Of a stretch of 40,476 nucleotides of DNA, positions 16,477 to 26,300 are shown piece by piece. Made by a program: the position numbers and the translations under genes. Under the pieces are notes generated by a model that did not search any database, was not told the origin of the DNA, and saw only the letters and a program-made list of their open reading frames with translations. Position 1 is the first letter of the stretch. Each line of letters begins with the position of its first letter. Origin of the DNA: a bacterium (lineage in GTDB: Bacteria; Armatimonadota; UBA5829). Location of the stretch: NCBI GenBank assembly GCA_021373255.1, contig JAJFTD010000028.1, positions 1 to 40,476 on the forward strand, written 5' to 3'.

Positions 16477-17700
16477 GTGATAGTCGTTCAAAAATACGGT
16501 GGAAGTTCCGTCGCCACGACAGAGAAAATTGCCGCGATAGCTAAGAGAGTCGCTGCGCGCGCTAAAGATGCACAAGTCGTGGTTGTTGTCTCGGCCATGG
16601 GCGATACGACGGATGAGTTAATCAGCATGGCGAAGGCGCTGTGTGATATGCCTGATGATCGCGAAATGGATAAGCTGCTGGCTACAGGTGAGCAGGTATC
16701 CAGCGCGTTGTTGGCTATGGCTTTACAAGAAATGGGGGCACCCGCGTGCTCACTTACCGGTGGGCAGGCTGGCATCATTACGGAGCATGTCCAGGCAAAA
16801 GCACGCATCCTCAAGATAGACGGCAAGCGTCTGAAAGATGAACTAAACAAGGGCAACGTGGTAGTTGTTGCCGGGTTCCAGGGCATCACCGAGAATGCAA
16901 GCTGGGCTGATATTACCACTCTCGGGCGCGGCGGATCAGACACAACTGCCGTCGCGTTGGCAGCCGCATTGAAAGCGGACTGCTGCGAAATCTACACTGA
17001 TGTTGACGGTGTTTTCACGGCCGACCCCAGAATCGTGCCGAACGCCGTTAAACTTGATACTATTTCCTATGAAGAAATGCTGGAAATGGCGGGCCAGGGA
17101 GCGCGCGTAATGCACTCGCGCGCGGTTGAATTGGGTCAGATATACAACGTCGAAATAGTGGTGGCGAACAGCGCCAAAGACGTTCCCGGCACGCTGATTA
17201 AGAAGGAGGACCCTGAGATGGAAGTACGCAACCCCGTACGCGGGATTGCTCATGATACCGACGTCACCCGCTTTACCGTGGTGGCGGTTCCGGATCAGCC
17301 CGGCATGGCAGCAAAGATATTCCATGCACCCGCAGGAGCTAATGTTAACGTAGACGTGATTGTTCAGAACGTGAGCGCCGATGGCTGCGCTGATGTATCA
17401 TTCACCGTGGCAGACGCCGATTTCGAAAAGGCCAAGAGAGCCATCGACCCCGTAGTAACTGAGCTCCGCGCAAGGGAACTGCTGATCGACCAGAACGTGG
17501 CTAAAGTCTCCATAGTCGGCAGCGGCATGCGAAGCAACCCCGGTTATGCCGACACCATGTTCGGCGCGTTGGCGGCTGAGGGAATCAACATTCTCTCAAT
17601 CACCACAAGCGAGATCAGAATCACCTGCCTCATCGAGCGCGACAAAGTCAAGCAGGCTGTAAGAGCCCTGCACAAGGCGTTCGAGTTGGAGAAGGTATAA
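16477..17700 (+). CDS. lysC: Aspartate kinase, alpha subunit (LysC type)
   Basis: A 407-residue enzyme that phosphorylates L-aspartate, the first step toward lysine, threonine, methionine and diaminopimelate. The N-terminal kinase domain has KYGGSS (6-11), GGQAGIIT, and TTLGRGGSDTTAVALA near residue 150. Residues from about 265 form the paired ACT regulatory domains (VAVPDQPGMAAKIF, then VSIVGSGMRSNPGYADTMF) where end-product amino acids bind. The GTG start has AGGAGG 12 nt upstream. An internal ribosome site and ATG at codon 248 would make a separate beta subunit, as in the Bacillus subtilis and Corynebacterium enzymes, giving an alpha2beta2 complex. A hairpin follows the gene. Confidence 0.95.
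   Translation: MIVVQKYGGSSVATTEKIAAIAKRVAARAKDAQVVVVVSAMGDTTDELISMAKALCDMPDDREMDKLLATGEQVSSALLAMALQEMGAPACSLTGGQAGIITEHVQAKARILKIDGKRLKDELNKGNVVVVAGFQGITENASWADITTLGRGGSDTTAVALAAALKADCCEIYTDVDGVFTADPRIVPNAVKLDTISYEEMLEMAGQGARVMHSRAVELGQIYNVEIVVANSAKDVPGTLIKKEDPEMEVRNPVRGIAHDTDVTRFTVVAVPDQPGMAAKIFHAPAGANVNVDVIVQNVSADGCADVSFTVADADFEKAKRAIDPVVTELRARELLIDQNVAKVSIVGSGMRSNPGYADTMFGALAAEGINILSITTSEIRITCLIERDKVKQAVRALHKAFELEKV
17203..17700 (+). CDS. lysC: Internal in-frame start for aspartate kinase beta subunit
   Basis: AAGGAGG (17203-17209) lies 8 nt upstream of an in-frame ATG (17218) at codon 248 of the aspartate kinase gene. Translation from here gives a 160-residue protein (MEVRNPVRGIAHD...) made only of the ACT domains. 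The same internal-start arrangement at about codon 250 produces the beta subunit in B. subtilis aspartokinase II and C. glutamicum LysC. The site is an excellent Shine-Dalgarno match; that it is used is inferred from family knowledge. Confidence 0.75.
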   Translation, partial: KEDPEMEVRNPVRGIAHDTDVTRFTVVAVPDQPGMAAKIFHAPAGANVNVDVIVQNVSADGCADVSFTVADADFEKAKRAIDPVVTELRARELLIDQNVAKVSIVGSGMRSNPGYADTMFGALAAEGINILSITTSEIRITCLIERDKVKQAVRALHKAFELEKV

Positions 17701-17725
17701 CCCTTAGTCACAATACAAATCCTAT

Positions 17726-17758
17726 AATCAGCCACCAGCCATGAACTGGTGGCTGATT
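17726..17758 (+). terminator. 13-bp hairpin after aspartate kinase
   Basis: AATCAGCCACCAG (17726-17738) pairs perfectly with CTGGTGGCTGATT (17746-17758) around a 7-nt loop, 26 nt after the stop. Only TTG follows, so the T-tract is poor. It covers an in-frame ATG at 17741 of the next gene, which argues for that gene starting downstream. Confidence 0.55.
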
Positions 17759-17782
17759 GCCTGTAAACCGAAAGCTGGTAAA

Positions 17783-18382
17783 ATGAGCCGCATCGCCCGT
17801 ATCAAGTTTCTGCTTTGGTCCAGACCTGTGTTCAGGACCTGCGAAATCATCTGCAATCACGCTGCTCGTATATTCGAGAGGGACCGAGGCCTCACGAAGG
17901 CTCTTGCCGAAGTCGAAGAACTCAACCGGGAGCGAATAGAGCATCAGAAAACGTTGAACCGCATCGGGTCCAGCCACGACCACGTCTGCGCGGAGTGCAA
18001 GGGCAAGTGCTGTGGGGGAGCTAGAGAGCGGGATGCGTTCACTGACAGGGTGCTGCAGTATCCAGAGACACCGCACCGTGCAGGCCGCCGGAAAGAGGGC
18101 GCGATGGCGGCATATAAGGTGATGGCGGACAACAGCAGCACGCCCGCAGTAACAACAGACGCCGAACCAGTCCCCGGCTTCTGCCCCGAGCTCACCACCA
18201 AAGGCTGCCGCATACCCTACGAGCTTCGCCCTATTCAGTGCACGGCATACTTCTGCAATGCGACTATTGACCAACTCTCCCCCGAGGAGTGCAACACGGG
18301 CTCCGAGGCGCTCAAGGGGTTGATGAATGTGCAGATCAGGACAGTAATGCTGGCATTGAAATCGAGGTCTAGAAAACAATGA
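17783..18382 (+). CDS. YkgJ-like cysteine cluster protein
   Basis: A 199-residue protein with a conserved cysteine pattern: C69, C72, C76 and C77 (CAECKGKCC), then C134, C142, C153 and C158 in GFCPELTTKGCRIPYELRP and its continuation. This is the YkgJ/Fe-S or zinc oxidoreductase-like family, thought to bind a metal or Fe-S cluster; no reaction is established. An upstream ATG at 17741 is buried in the preceding hairpin loop and lacks a ribosome site, so the ATG at 17783 is preferred. The gene ends in a 4-nt ATGA overlap with ywbE. Confidence 0.75.
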   Translation: MSRIARIKFLLWSRPVFRTCEIICNHAARIFERDRGLTKALAEVEELNRERIEHQKTLNRIGSSHDHVCAECKGKCCGGARERDAFTDRVLQYPETPHRAGRRKEGAMAAYKVMADNSSTPAVTTDAEPVPGFCPELTTKGCRIPYELRPIQCTAYFCNATIDQLSPEECNTGSEALKGLMNVQIRTVMLALKSRSRKQ

Positions 18383-18573
18383 CAGTCGAGAAAAGAAGCG
18401 AAATCCGCCCCGGCCAGCGCGTGGAGATAGTCGAAAAGCAGAACCAACGCTCAGGCACGCGCACCGAAGGCGTGGTTGCCCGCATCCTCACAAACAGCCC
18501 CACCCACCCCCGAGGCATCAAAGTTATGCTTACGGACGGAAAAGTGGGTAGAGTAATGGCTGTAATCAGCTAA
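18379..18573 (+). CDS. ywbE: YwbE family protein
   Basis: A 64-residue basic protein matching the YwbE/DUF2196 pattern along its whole length: RSEIRPGQRVEIV, the central RTEGVVARILT, then HPRGIKVMLTDGKVGRV. It probably folds as a small beta barrel. Function is unknown; the family is common as a single short gene in many bacteria. It overlaps the cysteine cluster gene by 4 nt (ATGA), so the two are translationally coupled. Confidence 0.85.
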   Translation: MTVEKRSEIRPGQRVEIVEKQNQRSGTRTEGVVARILTNSPTHPRGIKVMLTDGKVGRVMAVIS

Positions 18574-18801
18574 TACGCTACTTAGTCATGCACCAGCAAA
18601 TATCGTCATTCAATGACTAGCCACATTTCCAGGTTCTCAGGAATCAATTTACGCCAAATTCCAATGTGGTAAACAGCAATTCAGCAGTTGTTGAGGTTGT
18701 TGCCACAGGAGCAAATTTGACTGCACTTTTGTCGGCTTATTCGCCTATTTAAGCTCACTAAATGCCGGATTTGTTTCATATCAACCGCTTCTTGCCCAAT
18801 G
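18574..18801. other. Noncoding spacer
   Basis: No gene is supported in these 228 bases. A short imperfect dyad (TAGTCAT 18583-18589 with ATGACTA 18613-18619) is the only structure seen. The region ends in the promoter of the GntR-LacI regulator. Confidence 0.4.
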
Positions 18802-18830
18802 TTGACATAACCAATGCTTGATGGTATATT
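18802..18830 (+). promoter_or_regulatory. Strong sigma-70-like promoter of the GntR-LacI regulator
   Basis: TTGACA (18802-18807), exactly 17 nt, then TATATT (18825-18830) preceded by TGG, giving an extended -10. Transcription would start near 18837, leaving about 59 nt of leader. A TCGTACGA palindrome (18869-18876) in the leader is a possible self-operator. Confidence 0.7.
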
Positions 18831-18895
18831 TATAACAGTGTTGTTCTTCAATAACACAGTCATTGGACTCGTACGACGACTTGAAAGGGTAATTT

Positions 18896-19993
18896 ATGGG
18901 AGGCGGTAGCTCCAAATATACGGCATTGCGCGACAAGCTCAGAAAAGATATTCTTTCTGGACGCTACAAGCCGGGTGATCGGCTGCCATCCGAAACAGAA
19001 CTGCGAGCTGAGTGGCAACTAAGCAATAATACAGTCAGAGAGGCCATTCTGTCCCTTATACACGAAGGCCTGGCAACCAGGACACAGGGCAAAGGAACGT
19101 TCGTTTCTCAGATCAAATCCGTAAGAAAGACACTTGCGGTTGTTATCCCTAGAATAGCACCTGCGTATATACACGATGACTTCGATGTTATGCCCACCTA
19201 TGTATCAGCACTTGAAGCAGAAGCCCACGACCTAGGTTGGGATTTACTGCTTCAGATCTATAATAGTGATAGAGAGCTTGAGAAAGTAAAACTCTCTAAT
19301 TCGGTAGAACGAGGAGTGGACGGTGTCATATCGTTCTTCTCCGGCAACAAGGAAAATGTAGACTGCCTCTTTGAGATCAAGAATGCCGGGATTCCGCTGG
19401 TAATGGTTGATTCGTATTACGAAGGAATCGGCATTGACTACATCTCCACTGACAACTACACCGGTTCATATAAAGCTACAATGATGCTCGCTGAAGCCGG
19501 TTTTGATCGTATTTGTTATCTCAACAGCAAAGACCGAGACAACAGCACTGTAGATCCCATAGCTTCACGACTTCGTGGGTATCAAGACGCCATGACCGAA
19601 CTAGGCAAGTTTCCTCACCTGCTGTATCCACCGCATGAGTCAGAGAACTGGGATGAAGCAGGATACAAAATGGCCTCGGAGATGCTCAATTATATACAGC
19701 GTCCGTTTGCATTGTTCGCAATGATGCCTCCTCTTGCTTCAGGAGCTATGCGGGCTATTTCAGAGGCACACGTTCCTCCTGAGTCCGTAGCTTTCGCATG
19801 CTTTGACGATATACGAACGCGTCTATACGAAAACATGCTGCTTATAAGCATAATCCAACCGCTCGAGGAAATCGCTAGAAAGGCAGTGCGTATGATCAAC
19901 GACAAGTTTATGGGCGACACGGAGCAGCATCATGACCATATCGAGCCGGAAGTAGTGGTATTAAACAACAGTCCGCGCGAATGTCATGTGTAG
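18896..19993 (+). CDS. Chimeric GntR-LacI family sugar-responsive repressor (AraR-like)
   Basis: A 365-residue regulator. Residues about 8-75 are a GntR-type winged helix: YTALRDKLRKDILSG, PGDRLPSETELRAEW, NNTVREAILSLIHEGL, and TQGKGTFV. Residues from about 85 form a LacI/periplasmic-binding-protein effector domain, with GVDGVISFFSG, IPLVMVDSYYEGIGIDYIST and CFDDIRTRLYENMLLISII. This chimera is the AraR architecture, in which a sugar releases the repressor. The start has AAAGGG upstream. It sits beside large secreted carbohydrate-active proteins and is likely to control them, but operator sites were not proven. A perfect hairpin with six T follows. Confidence 0.9.
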   Translation: MGGGSSKYTALRDKLRKDILSGRYKPGDRLPSETELRAEWQLSNNTVREAILSLIHEGLATRTQGKGTFVSQIKSVRKTLAVVIPRIAPAYIHDDFDVMPTYVSALEAEAHDLGWDLLLQIYNSDRELEKVKLSNSVERGVDGVISFFSGNKENVDCLFEIKNAGIPLVMVDSYYEGIGIDYISTDNYTGSYKATMMLAEAGFDRICYLNSKDRDNSTVDPIASRLRGYQDAMTELGKFPHLLYPPHESENWDEAGYKMASEMLNYIQRPFALFAMMPPLASGAMRAISEAHVPPESVAFACFDDIRTRLYENMLLISIIQPLEEIARKAVRMINDKFMGDTEQHHDHIEPEVVVLNNSPRECHV

Positions 19994-20050
19994 CGAATTA
20001 GACAGCTAGAATTCTTATAGTTGATATTAATATTACTCTCGGCTTTATAA

Positions 20051-20084
20051 CATGAGAGACCTTATGTGCCTCTCATGCTTTTTT
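20051..20084 (+). terminator. Intrinsic terminator of the GntR-LacI gene
   Basis: CATGAGAG (20051-20058) pairs with CTCTCATG (20070-20077), followed by C and six T (20079-20084). A longer outer stem (20037-20045 with 20087-20095) encloses it and overlaps the stop codon of the convergent gene, so it may act in both directions. Confidence 0.8.
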
Positions 20085-23000
20085 ACAAGCCGAGAATATC
20101 GTTTTGCTCTCTTACTCTGATCTGCGGTATAAGTCCTGACATGGTCTGCTTTGTTGAGCTTATCCCCGTAACGCACGCATAGCTCCAGGCAGAATTCAAT
20201 GTCACTCCAGTAGGAACAACACATTCCAATGCTCCACTGCCGTCGTCAACAGTAAATGTTGTCGGGTTTACGTATCCGAACTTACCCCAGGTTCGCACTA
20301 GAAGACCAATGTTATTGAGCCCTTGCCCCCCAAGTGTCCCCTTCTGACCTGCATCTGTAGACGACACATAGTTCCAATCTCCACCGCCCACACAATCGGC
20401 TCGAATACCCCGTGGTTTTGTCTGAGCACTACCAGTGATGGAGTATATCGATGCCCCAAGAACCTTTTCCCCGTTGGAAACAAGAAGAGTTCCCGCAACA
20501 TCAACCATGGTATTTTGTGTGAATGCGCCCGAAGTCACCTTGATACCGCAGGCGCCGAGCGGATCTTCGACATAGGCGCAGTCGGAAAAGCTCGCGGTAA
20601 CGTCGACTCCACTCAAAACCACAAACGAACCTATTGCTTTTTTCTTTGCTTCGGATACTGATACAGGCGAGCCCAAAGCAATGCCGGCAGTATATACTGT
20701 CGAAGTGCTGCCCGTGCCGTCCATGAACTGCACGCACACCTGCTTCACCCCGCTACCAGATGGCAGAGTCCAGGTTTTCGCAGTGGAATATGCCTCCCAC
20801 TCGCTCCAGGCATAACCGTAGTTCTGAAATTTCATCTGTGTGACGCCAGTTCCGTTGTCAGTCGCCGCAAGCGACAGGCTCACCTCTTGCGATGCTGTAT
20901 AAATCGCCCCGGAGTTAATACTTATGCTGCCAGTAGGCGAGTCATAATCGACAACAATCGTGTCGGAATAAACCTGAGAGATATTGCCCGGATAGTCCTG
21001 ATATCTAGCTGAGACAGTCCTGGTACCTTCATCACTCGCGAGTGTCCATGCCATAGTCGGCTTATAATCCATCCACTCGCTCCACTCGTCGTTATCGTTT
21101 CTCAGTGATACTTTTCGCACACACGTCTCGGCGTCAGTGGCAGGCAGTGACAGTGTCACATGAGAACCTATCGTGTATGCGGCACCCGATTCAATACTGA
21201 TACTGCCCGTAGGTGGATTTGTTGGATCGAACATCTTTGCGATTACACTTTCGCAGCCGCTGTATTCGTCATAAGGTAAAAATGACCACCCAAACGGATA
21301 GTCACTCGACCCAGCGGTATACCCGGTGAAGTTCTGAGTTTTCTCTGGAGTAACCGGAATCCAACCCGGCTGCATTAAAAAGTAACCGTAGTTATCCTTA
21401 ATATATTTGGTGAAGCTCACAAGCCATGCATTGCGAGCGGCGGGAGTGGCGTGGGCAAACGTCGATGAATGATCGGTGCTACTGCTGTAATTATCCAGCT
21501 CAAGACACATCGGTTTGCCTGCCAAGCCTAAATAACTGGGAGGAATATTGTTCCATGAGTCCGCAAGAGTAGGCCAATCTTTGCCTGCCCCATAATAATC
21601 AGTTCCGGCAGGGCACACAAAGTAATCTATAAACTCACTATAATCCCTAAGCCAGTTCATTTGTGAATTGACTTCTACGATAATAAATCGCTTGCCATCA
21701 ATATACGGCGCCTTATATAGCCCATAGTTCTTAGCAAACTTCGACACCATCCGCAGGCTTGGCCCGCCGACACCAGTCACACATCTTCCCTGCCCGAACG
21801 TCCAATGCGGCTGAGCGAAAGATACCTCATTCATTCCTGCATCGATGAATTCTTTAGCCGCATAAATGTAATACATCAGGGCTTCCTGCTTATTGAGATC
21901 AGGCATGCTGGAATCAATTGCCCACCAATTAGTAGTTCTGGAGTTTAGCATCAGATCGTAGTCAAAGAAGTGAGCGATTATCCGCCTGCCGTCAATAGTT
22001 TTGGATTCCATCGGACGCATAGCAGTAGCGCGGGTCCATCGCGCCATCCAGCACCATAACTGGTTGGGTATGGGGGTATTCTCAATGGGCGTCTTAGTTA
22101 TGCACTCCATCAGGAGACCTCCCAACACAGTATTGGGACAGCTTGCATGAGTAGCATCAGCTTGAATTTTTATCTTATTCCAAGCAGCTGGAGTGTACTG
22201 CTTTCCCCAGGTTATCTCAAAGTTCTCCCAGTGCTTTGTCCCTGTATTCTTCATAAACTGGATATTGCGAGGGCCATTAAGTCGCCCCGATACAGGATCA
22301 AAAGTGTCGGCGAAATCCGTATGGAAATGACATCTCATACTTTTTGAAAGATAAGTTTCAATCGGCAGCGGACCATTAAATGATTTGAGGGTAGCATCGG
22401 ACTCCAACGGGATACTGAGGAAGTTCAAAAGATTATTGATGTTATCCATGTTGATAACAACACCCGAGTCCACAGGTGACCCATTGCCTGATATAGATGC
22501 GGACGACACCGAGTTCAAAGTACCATTGTTGATGAGAGTGCTAATCGGGGTGTTTATGTTATAAAATGTGTTGTCGCTCTCGGTGATAGTAATTGAACCG
22601 CCCCACTTGTTTATCCCGCAGATCTCATAACCCGAAGGCGCGAGGCGACTGTTCGCAAAGCACGTGTTTTGGACTGTAATATTGGAATTATTGTTGATTC
22701 CACCGATTCCGATCATACCATTTACACCGCCAAACCCCCAGAAATCACAGCAATTCACAGTGAGGTTCACGGTGATCGCGGCGTTGTTTACAATTATGCC
22801 GCCGGCAAGTATGTCATCACGACCAAGAAAATTGCAGTTGAAAATTGTAGTCGGGCCTGTATTAGTTGAGTTTATTGCAAATGAACATCCGGTTCTCGCG
22901 GCAACCGTCATATCGAATGACACGCCGGATATGGTCGTGTTGCTGCCGGTGATTTTGACTCCCAGCGATGCGCCGCCTACATTTACTCCGATGTTCTTTA

Positions 23001-23319
23001 TGGTATTTCCGCTACCGGTGACGCTGATAACCGCTTCGCTCGATATCGTTTCACCACTTACATATGGCGATTCCCCGGCGGCACCTACCAGCGTGAGGTT
23101 ATTTTTACTAACCAATACTGATTCTTTATACGTCTTGCTATCTGTGATACATATTGTATCGCCAGATGAAGCTTTGGTTATTGCACCTGCAATAGTCTTG
23201 TAGACAGGTCCGTAGGATGTCCCACTACTTTGGTTTACATTGATAACAGCCGCTGTGCTTGGAACCCCAACCGCTATAACCATCACAATGGCCATGAGCC
23301 ACAATTTGCTATAATGCAT
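20083..23319 (-). CDS. Large secreted multidomain protein, tandem paralogue 1 (beta-helix, putative hydrolase, Ig-like, OB-like)
   Basis: A 1078-residue exported protein. The signal peptide ends near residue 24. Residues about 25-290 are a parallel beta-helix with N/S-rich rungs. About 310-690 is an unrecognised Trp/Tyr-rich domain, with WCWMARWTRATAMRP, RRIIAHFFDYD, FIDAGMNEVSFAQP, CLELDNYSSSTDH and WSFLPYDEYSGCES; its size and motifs suggest a TIM-barrel-like hydrolase, but no known family is assigned. About 695-890 holds two Ig-like repeats, each beginning GSISI and containing a W-S-E-W strand. The last ~170 residues are a two-part OB-like domain ending NDILGL. GGAGAA precedes the ATG, 26 nt after the upstream paralogue, so the two form an operon. 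Probably secreted polysaccharide-active; the substrate is unknown. Confidence 0.75.
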   Translation of the reverse strand: MHYSKLWLMAIVMVIAVGVPSTAAVINVNQSSGTSYGPVYKTIAGAITKASSGDTICITDSKTYKESVLVSKNNLTLVGAAGESPYVSGETISSEAVISVTGSGNTIKNIGVNVGGASLGVKITGSNTTISGVSFDMTVAARTGCSFAINSTNTGPTTIFNCNFLGRDDILAGGIIVNNAAITVNLTVNCCDFWGFGGVNGMIGIGGINNNSNITVQNTCFANSRLAPSGYEICGINKWGGSITITESDNTFYNINTPISTLINNGTLNSVSSASISGNGSPVDSGVVINMDNINNLLNFLSIPLESDATLKSFNGPLPIETYLSKSMRCHFHTDFADTFDPVSGRLNGPRNIQFMKNTGTKHWENFEITWGKQYTPAAWNKIKIQADATHASCPNTVLGGLLMECITKTPIENTPIPNQLWCWMARWTRATAMRPMESKTIDGRRIIAHFFDYDLMLNSRTTNWWAIDSSMPDLNKQEALMYYIYAAKEFIDAGMNEVSFAQPHWTFGQGRCVTGVGGPSLRMVSKFAKNYGLYKAPYIDGKRFIIVEVNSQMNWLRDYSEFIDYFVCPAGTDYYGAGKDWPTLADSWNNIPPSYLGLAGKPMCLELDNYSSSTDHSSTFAHATPAARNAWLVSFTKYIKDNYGYFLMQPGWIPVTPEKTQNFTGYTAGSSDYPFGWSFLPYDEYSGCESVIAKMFDPTNPPTGSISIESGAAYTIGSHVTLSLPATDAETCVRKVSLRNDNDEWSEWMDYKPTMAWTLASDEGTRTVSARYQDYPGNISQVYSDTIVVDYDSPTGSISINSGAIYTASQEVSLSLAATDNGTGVTQMKFQNYGYAWSEWEAYSTAKTWTLPSGSGVKQVCVQFMDGTGSTSTVYTAGIALGSPVSVSEAKKKAIGSFVVLSGVDVTASFSDCAYVEDPLGACGIKVTSGAFTQNTMVDVAGTLLVSNGEKVLGASIYSITGSAQTKPRGIRADCVGGGDWNYVSSTDAGQKGTLGGQGLNNIGLLVRTWGKFGYVNPTTFTVDDGSGALECVVPTGVTLNSAWSYACVTGISSTKQTMSGLIPQIRVREQNDILGL
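20905..21237. repeat. Near-identical tract shared with 24168-24500 (copy 1)
   Basis: This 333-bp stretch, encoding most of the first Ig-like repeat, aligns without gaps to 24168-24500 with 22 mismatches counted by hand (about 93% identity). The flanking parts of the two genes are clearly more divergent, which suggests gene conversion or recent exchange. Confidence 0.7.
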
Positions 23320-23345
23320 AAATCACTATTCTCCGCATAATATGT

Positions 23346-26300
23346 CTAGAACGCCACTATGTCGTCTTGCTGTCTCACCCTAAGCTGTGGCATAAGTCCC
23401 GAGGTGGTCTGTTTGGTGGAGCTTATTCCAGTCACACCCACATAGTTCCAGCTCTGATTCAGCGTAACTTGTGATGGAACAACACACTCCAGCGTGCCGC
23501 TGCCGTCATTTACTGTGAATGTCGTGGGGTTGACATAAGCAAACTTCCCCCACACCCTTACCAGCAGGCCGATGTTGTTGAGCCCCAGCCCGTCAACCGT
23601 CTTCATCTGCCCGGCATCTGTGACTGCGTCGTAATACCAGTCTCCGCCGCCTATACAACCGGGCCTGATACCCAGCGGCTTCACCAGGGCACTGCCTGTC
23701 GCTGAGTGGATGGATGCCTGCAAGGCTTTCTCTCCATTGGATACAAACAGCATACCTGCAATGTCGGCGAGAACTCCCTGGGAAAGTGTGCTGTCAGTTA
23801 CCTTGATTCCGGTGTTGCCCATCATGTCCTCAATGTAGGCACAGTCAGAAAAACCGGCAGTGACAGCCACTCTACTTAATATCACAAATGATCCGGCAGG
23901 CTGTTTCTTAGCATCAGCCAAAGATATAGGCGAACCAACAGCTATGGTGTCGCTATATGCAGCAGAGATGTTGCCGGCGCCGTCCATATACTGCACGCAC
24001 ACCTCTTTCACTCCACCGCCGGTCGGTAATGTCCATGTTTTCGTAGTAGCAAACGGCTCCCAGTCGCTCCAAGCATAGCCGTAGTTCTGCAGCCTCATCT
24101 GCGTCACTCCCACCCCGCTGTCAATCGCGGAAAGTGTGAGAGTGACCGATCCCGATTCCGTATACACCGCCCCGGAGTTAATACTTATGCTGCCGGTAGG
24201 CGAGCCATAATCAACAACAATCGTGTCGGAATAAACCTGAGATATATTGCCCGGATAGTCCTGATATCTAACTGAGACAGTCCTGGTACCTTCATCACTC
24301 GCGAGTGTCCATGCCATAGTCGGCTTATAGTCCGTCCACTCGCCCCACTCGCCGTCATCGTTTCTCAGAGACATTTTTCGCACGCATGTCTCGGCGTCAG
24401 TGGCGGGCAATGATAGTGTCACATGAGAACCTATCGTGTATGCGGCATTCGATTCAATACTGATACTGCCCGCAGGCGGATTTGTTGGATCGAACATCTT
24501 GGATATAGTGCTTTCGCAGCCGCTGTATATATCGTAAGGTAAAAACTCCCATCCCCATGGATAGGTGAACAGAGCGGATGTATATCCGGTGAAATCCTGA
24601 CAACCCGACGGAGTAATCGGAATAGATCCGGGCTGCATCAAGTAATAACCGTAGTTATTCTTTATGTAGTTAGTGAACTCCACCAGCCAGGCGTTTCGTT
24701 CAGCCGGTGTTGTGCGGGCAAATACAGAGGGGTGATCGTTCTCGCTGTCGCTGTTGTCCAGTTCAAGACACATTGGCTTACCGGGCAGGAAGAGGTTGCT
24801 GGCAGGAATGTGGTTCCATGAATCCGCAAGTGTATTCCAGCCGTAACCACATCCATTTGAGTAAGTTCCGGCTGGATTGGTAACATAGTCCACGAAGTTG
24901 CAGTAGTTACTGAGCCCGGTGACAACGGCCTCGGCATTGGTTATCACAAACCGTTTTCCGTCTATCATCGGCGCGCGGTATAGCCCATAATTCTTGGCAA
25001 ACTTCGAGATCATTTGCAGATTGGTCCCACCATATCCGCTCTGGATCGATGCCTGGCCGAAGGTCAATTGAGGTTGGCTGAAAGCTATCTGGTTCATGCC
25101 TGCATCTATGTATGACTTGTCCAGGAACAGATAATACATCAGCCCTTCCTGTTTATTCGGATTAGGGCAACTGGTGTCTGTACTCCAATGGTCTACACCC
25201 CATCCCAGCATCATGTCATAGTCAAAAAAGTGAGCGATTATCCGCCTGCCACCAATCGTTTTAACCTCCAGCGGACGCATCGCAGTCGCCCGAGTCCATC
25301 TCGCCATCCAACACCATAGTGCTGTCGGTATGGAGGTGTTTTCAATCGCAGACTTGTTGATGCATTCCATCAGGTTACCGGCACATACTACGTTGGGAGA
25401 CATGCCGTGCAGATCCTGGATATGAGTCTTTATCCTCTGAAAATCAGCCGGATTATATTGCCTCCCCCACGAAATCTCATATCTGTTCCAAAGCCTTGCA
25501 CCCATATTCACTATAGCCTGGTGAGCGCGCGGCCCATCTTTGAGGCCAGTAACAGGGTCAATAGACTCATAATTACTATCAACACCAATCCACCACACAG
25601 CTTTGGACAAGTAATCGCCAATGGGTTTAGGCCCGGTATATGGCTGCAGAGTGCTGTCGGATTCCAACGGAACACCGAAATAATTCAAAAGATTGTTGAT
25701 GTTGCTCATGCTGATAACAGCATTCGAGTTCGCAGGCATGCCATTGCCCGATACGGCAGCGGAAGATATAGAATTGATAACGCCATTATTTACCAGACTG
25801 CCCAGGGGAGTGTTGATGTTGTAGAAGGTGTTATCTCTCTCCGTAATGGATATTGAGCCGTTCCATTTATTTATCGCTACGATCTCATATCCCGACGGCG
25901 CATAACGTCCGTTTGCAAAGCAGCTATTGCTGATCTGGATGCTGGAATTGCTGTCTATCCCGCCAATCCCGATCATTCCCCCGTCTGCCCCGAACCCCCA
26001 GAAATCACACTGATCCACAGCCAGATCCACCGCTGCCGACGCACTGTTCACAATTATCCCACCTGCAAGCACAGCGTCGCTGCCAAGGAAGTTACAGGCG
26101 ATAATCTTCGTCGGGCCTGCGCAGGAGGTCTCTATTGCATATGTATTTGAACTCCTCGCAGCGGTTGTAACATCGAATGAGCAATCCGTAATTGTTACGC
26201 CATTACCGGCAATCCCTACACCACATCGAACACCACCGATGTTAAATGACAGATTCCTAAGAGTTACATTCCTCCCGAAAACAAACAGAAGAGTATTACT

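Noticed and set aside
17708-18379. Minus-strand ORF (223 codons) opposite the cysteine cluster gene
   Set aside because: Antisense to a gene with a clear Cys motif; its composition is that of a complementary frame.
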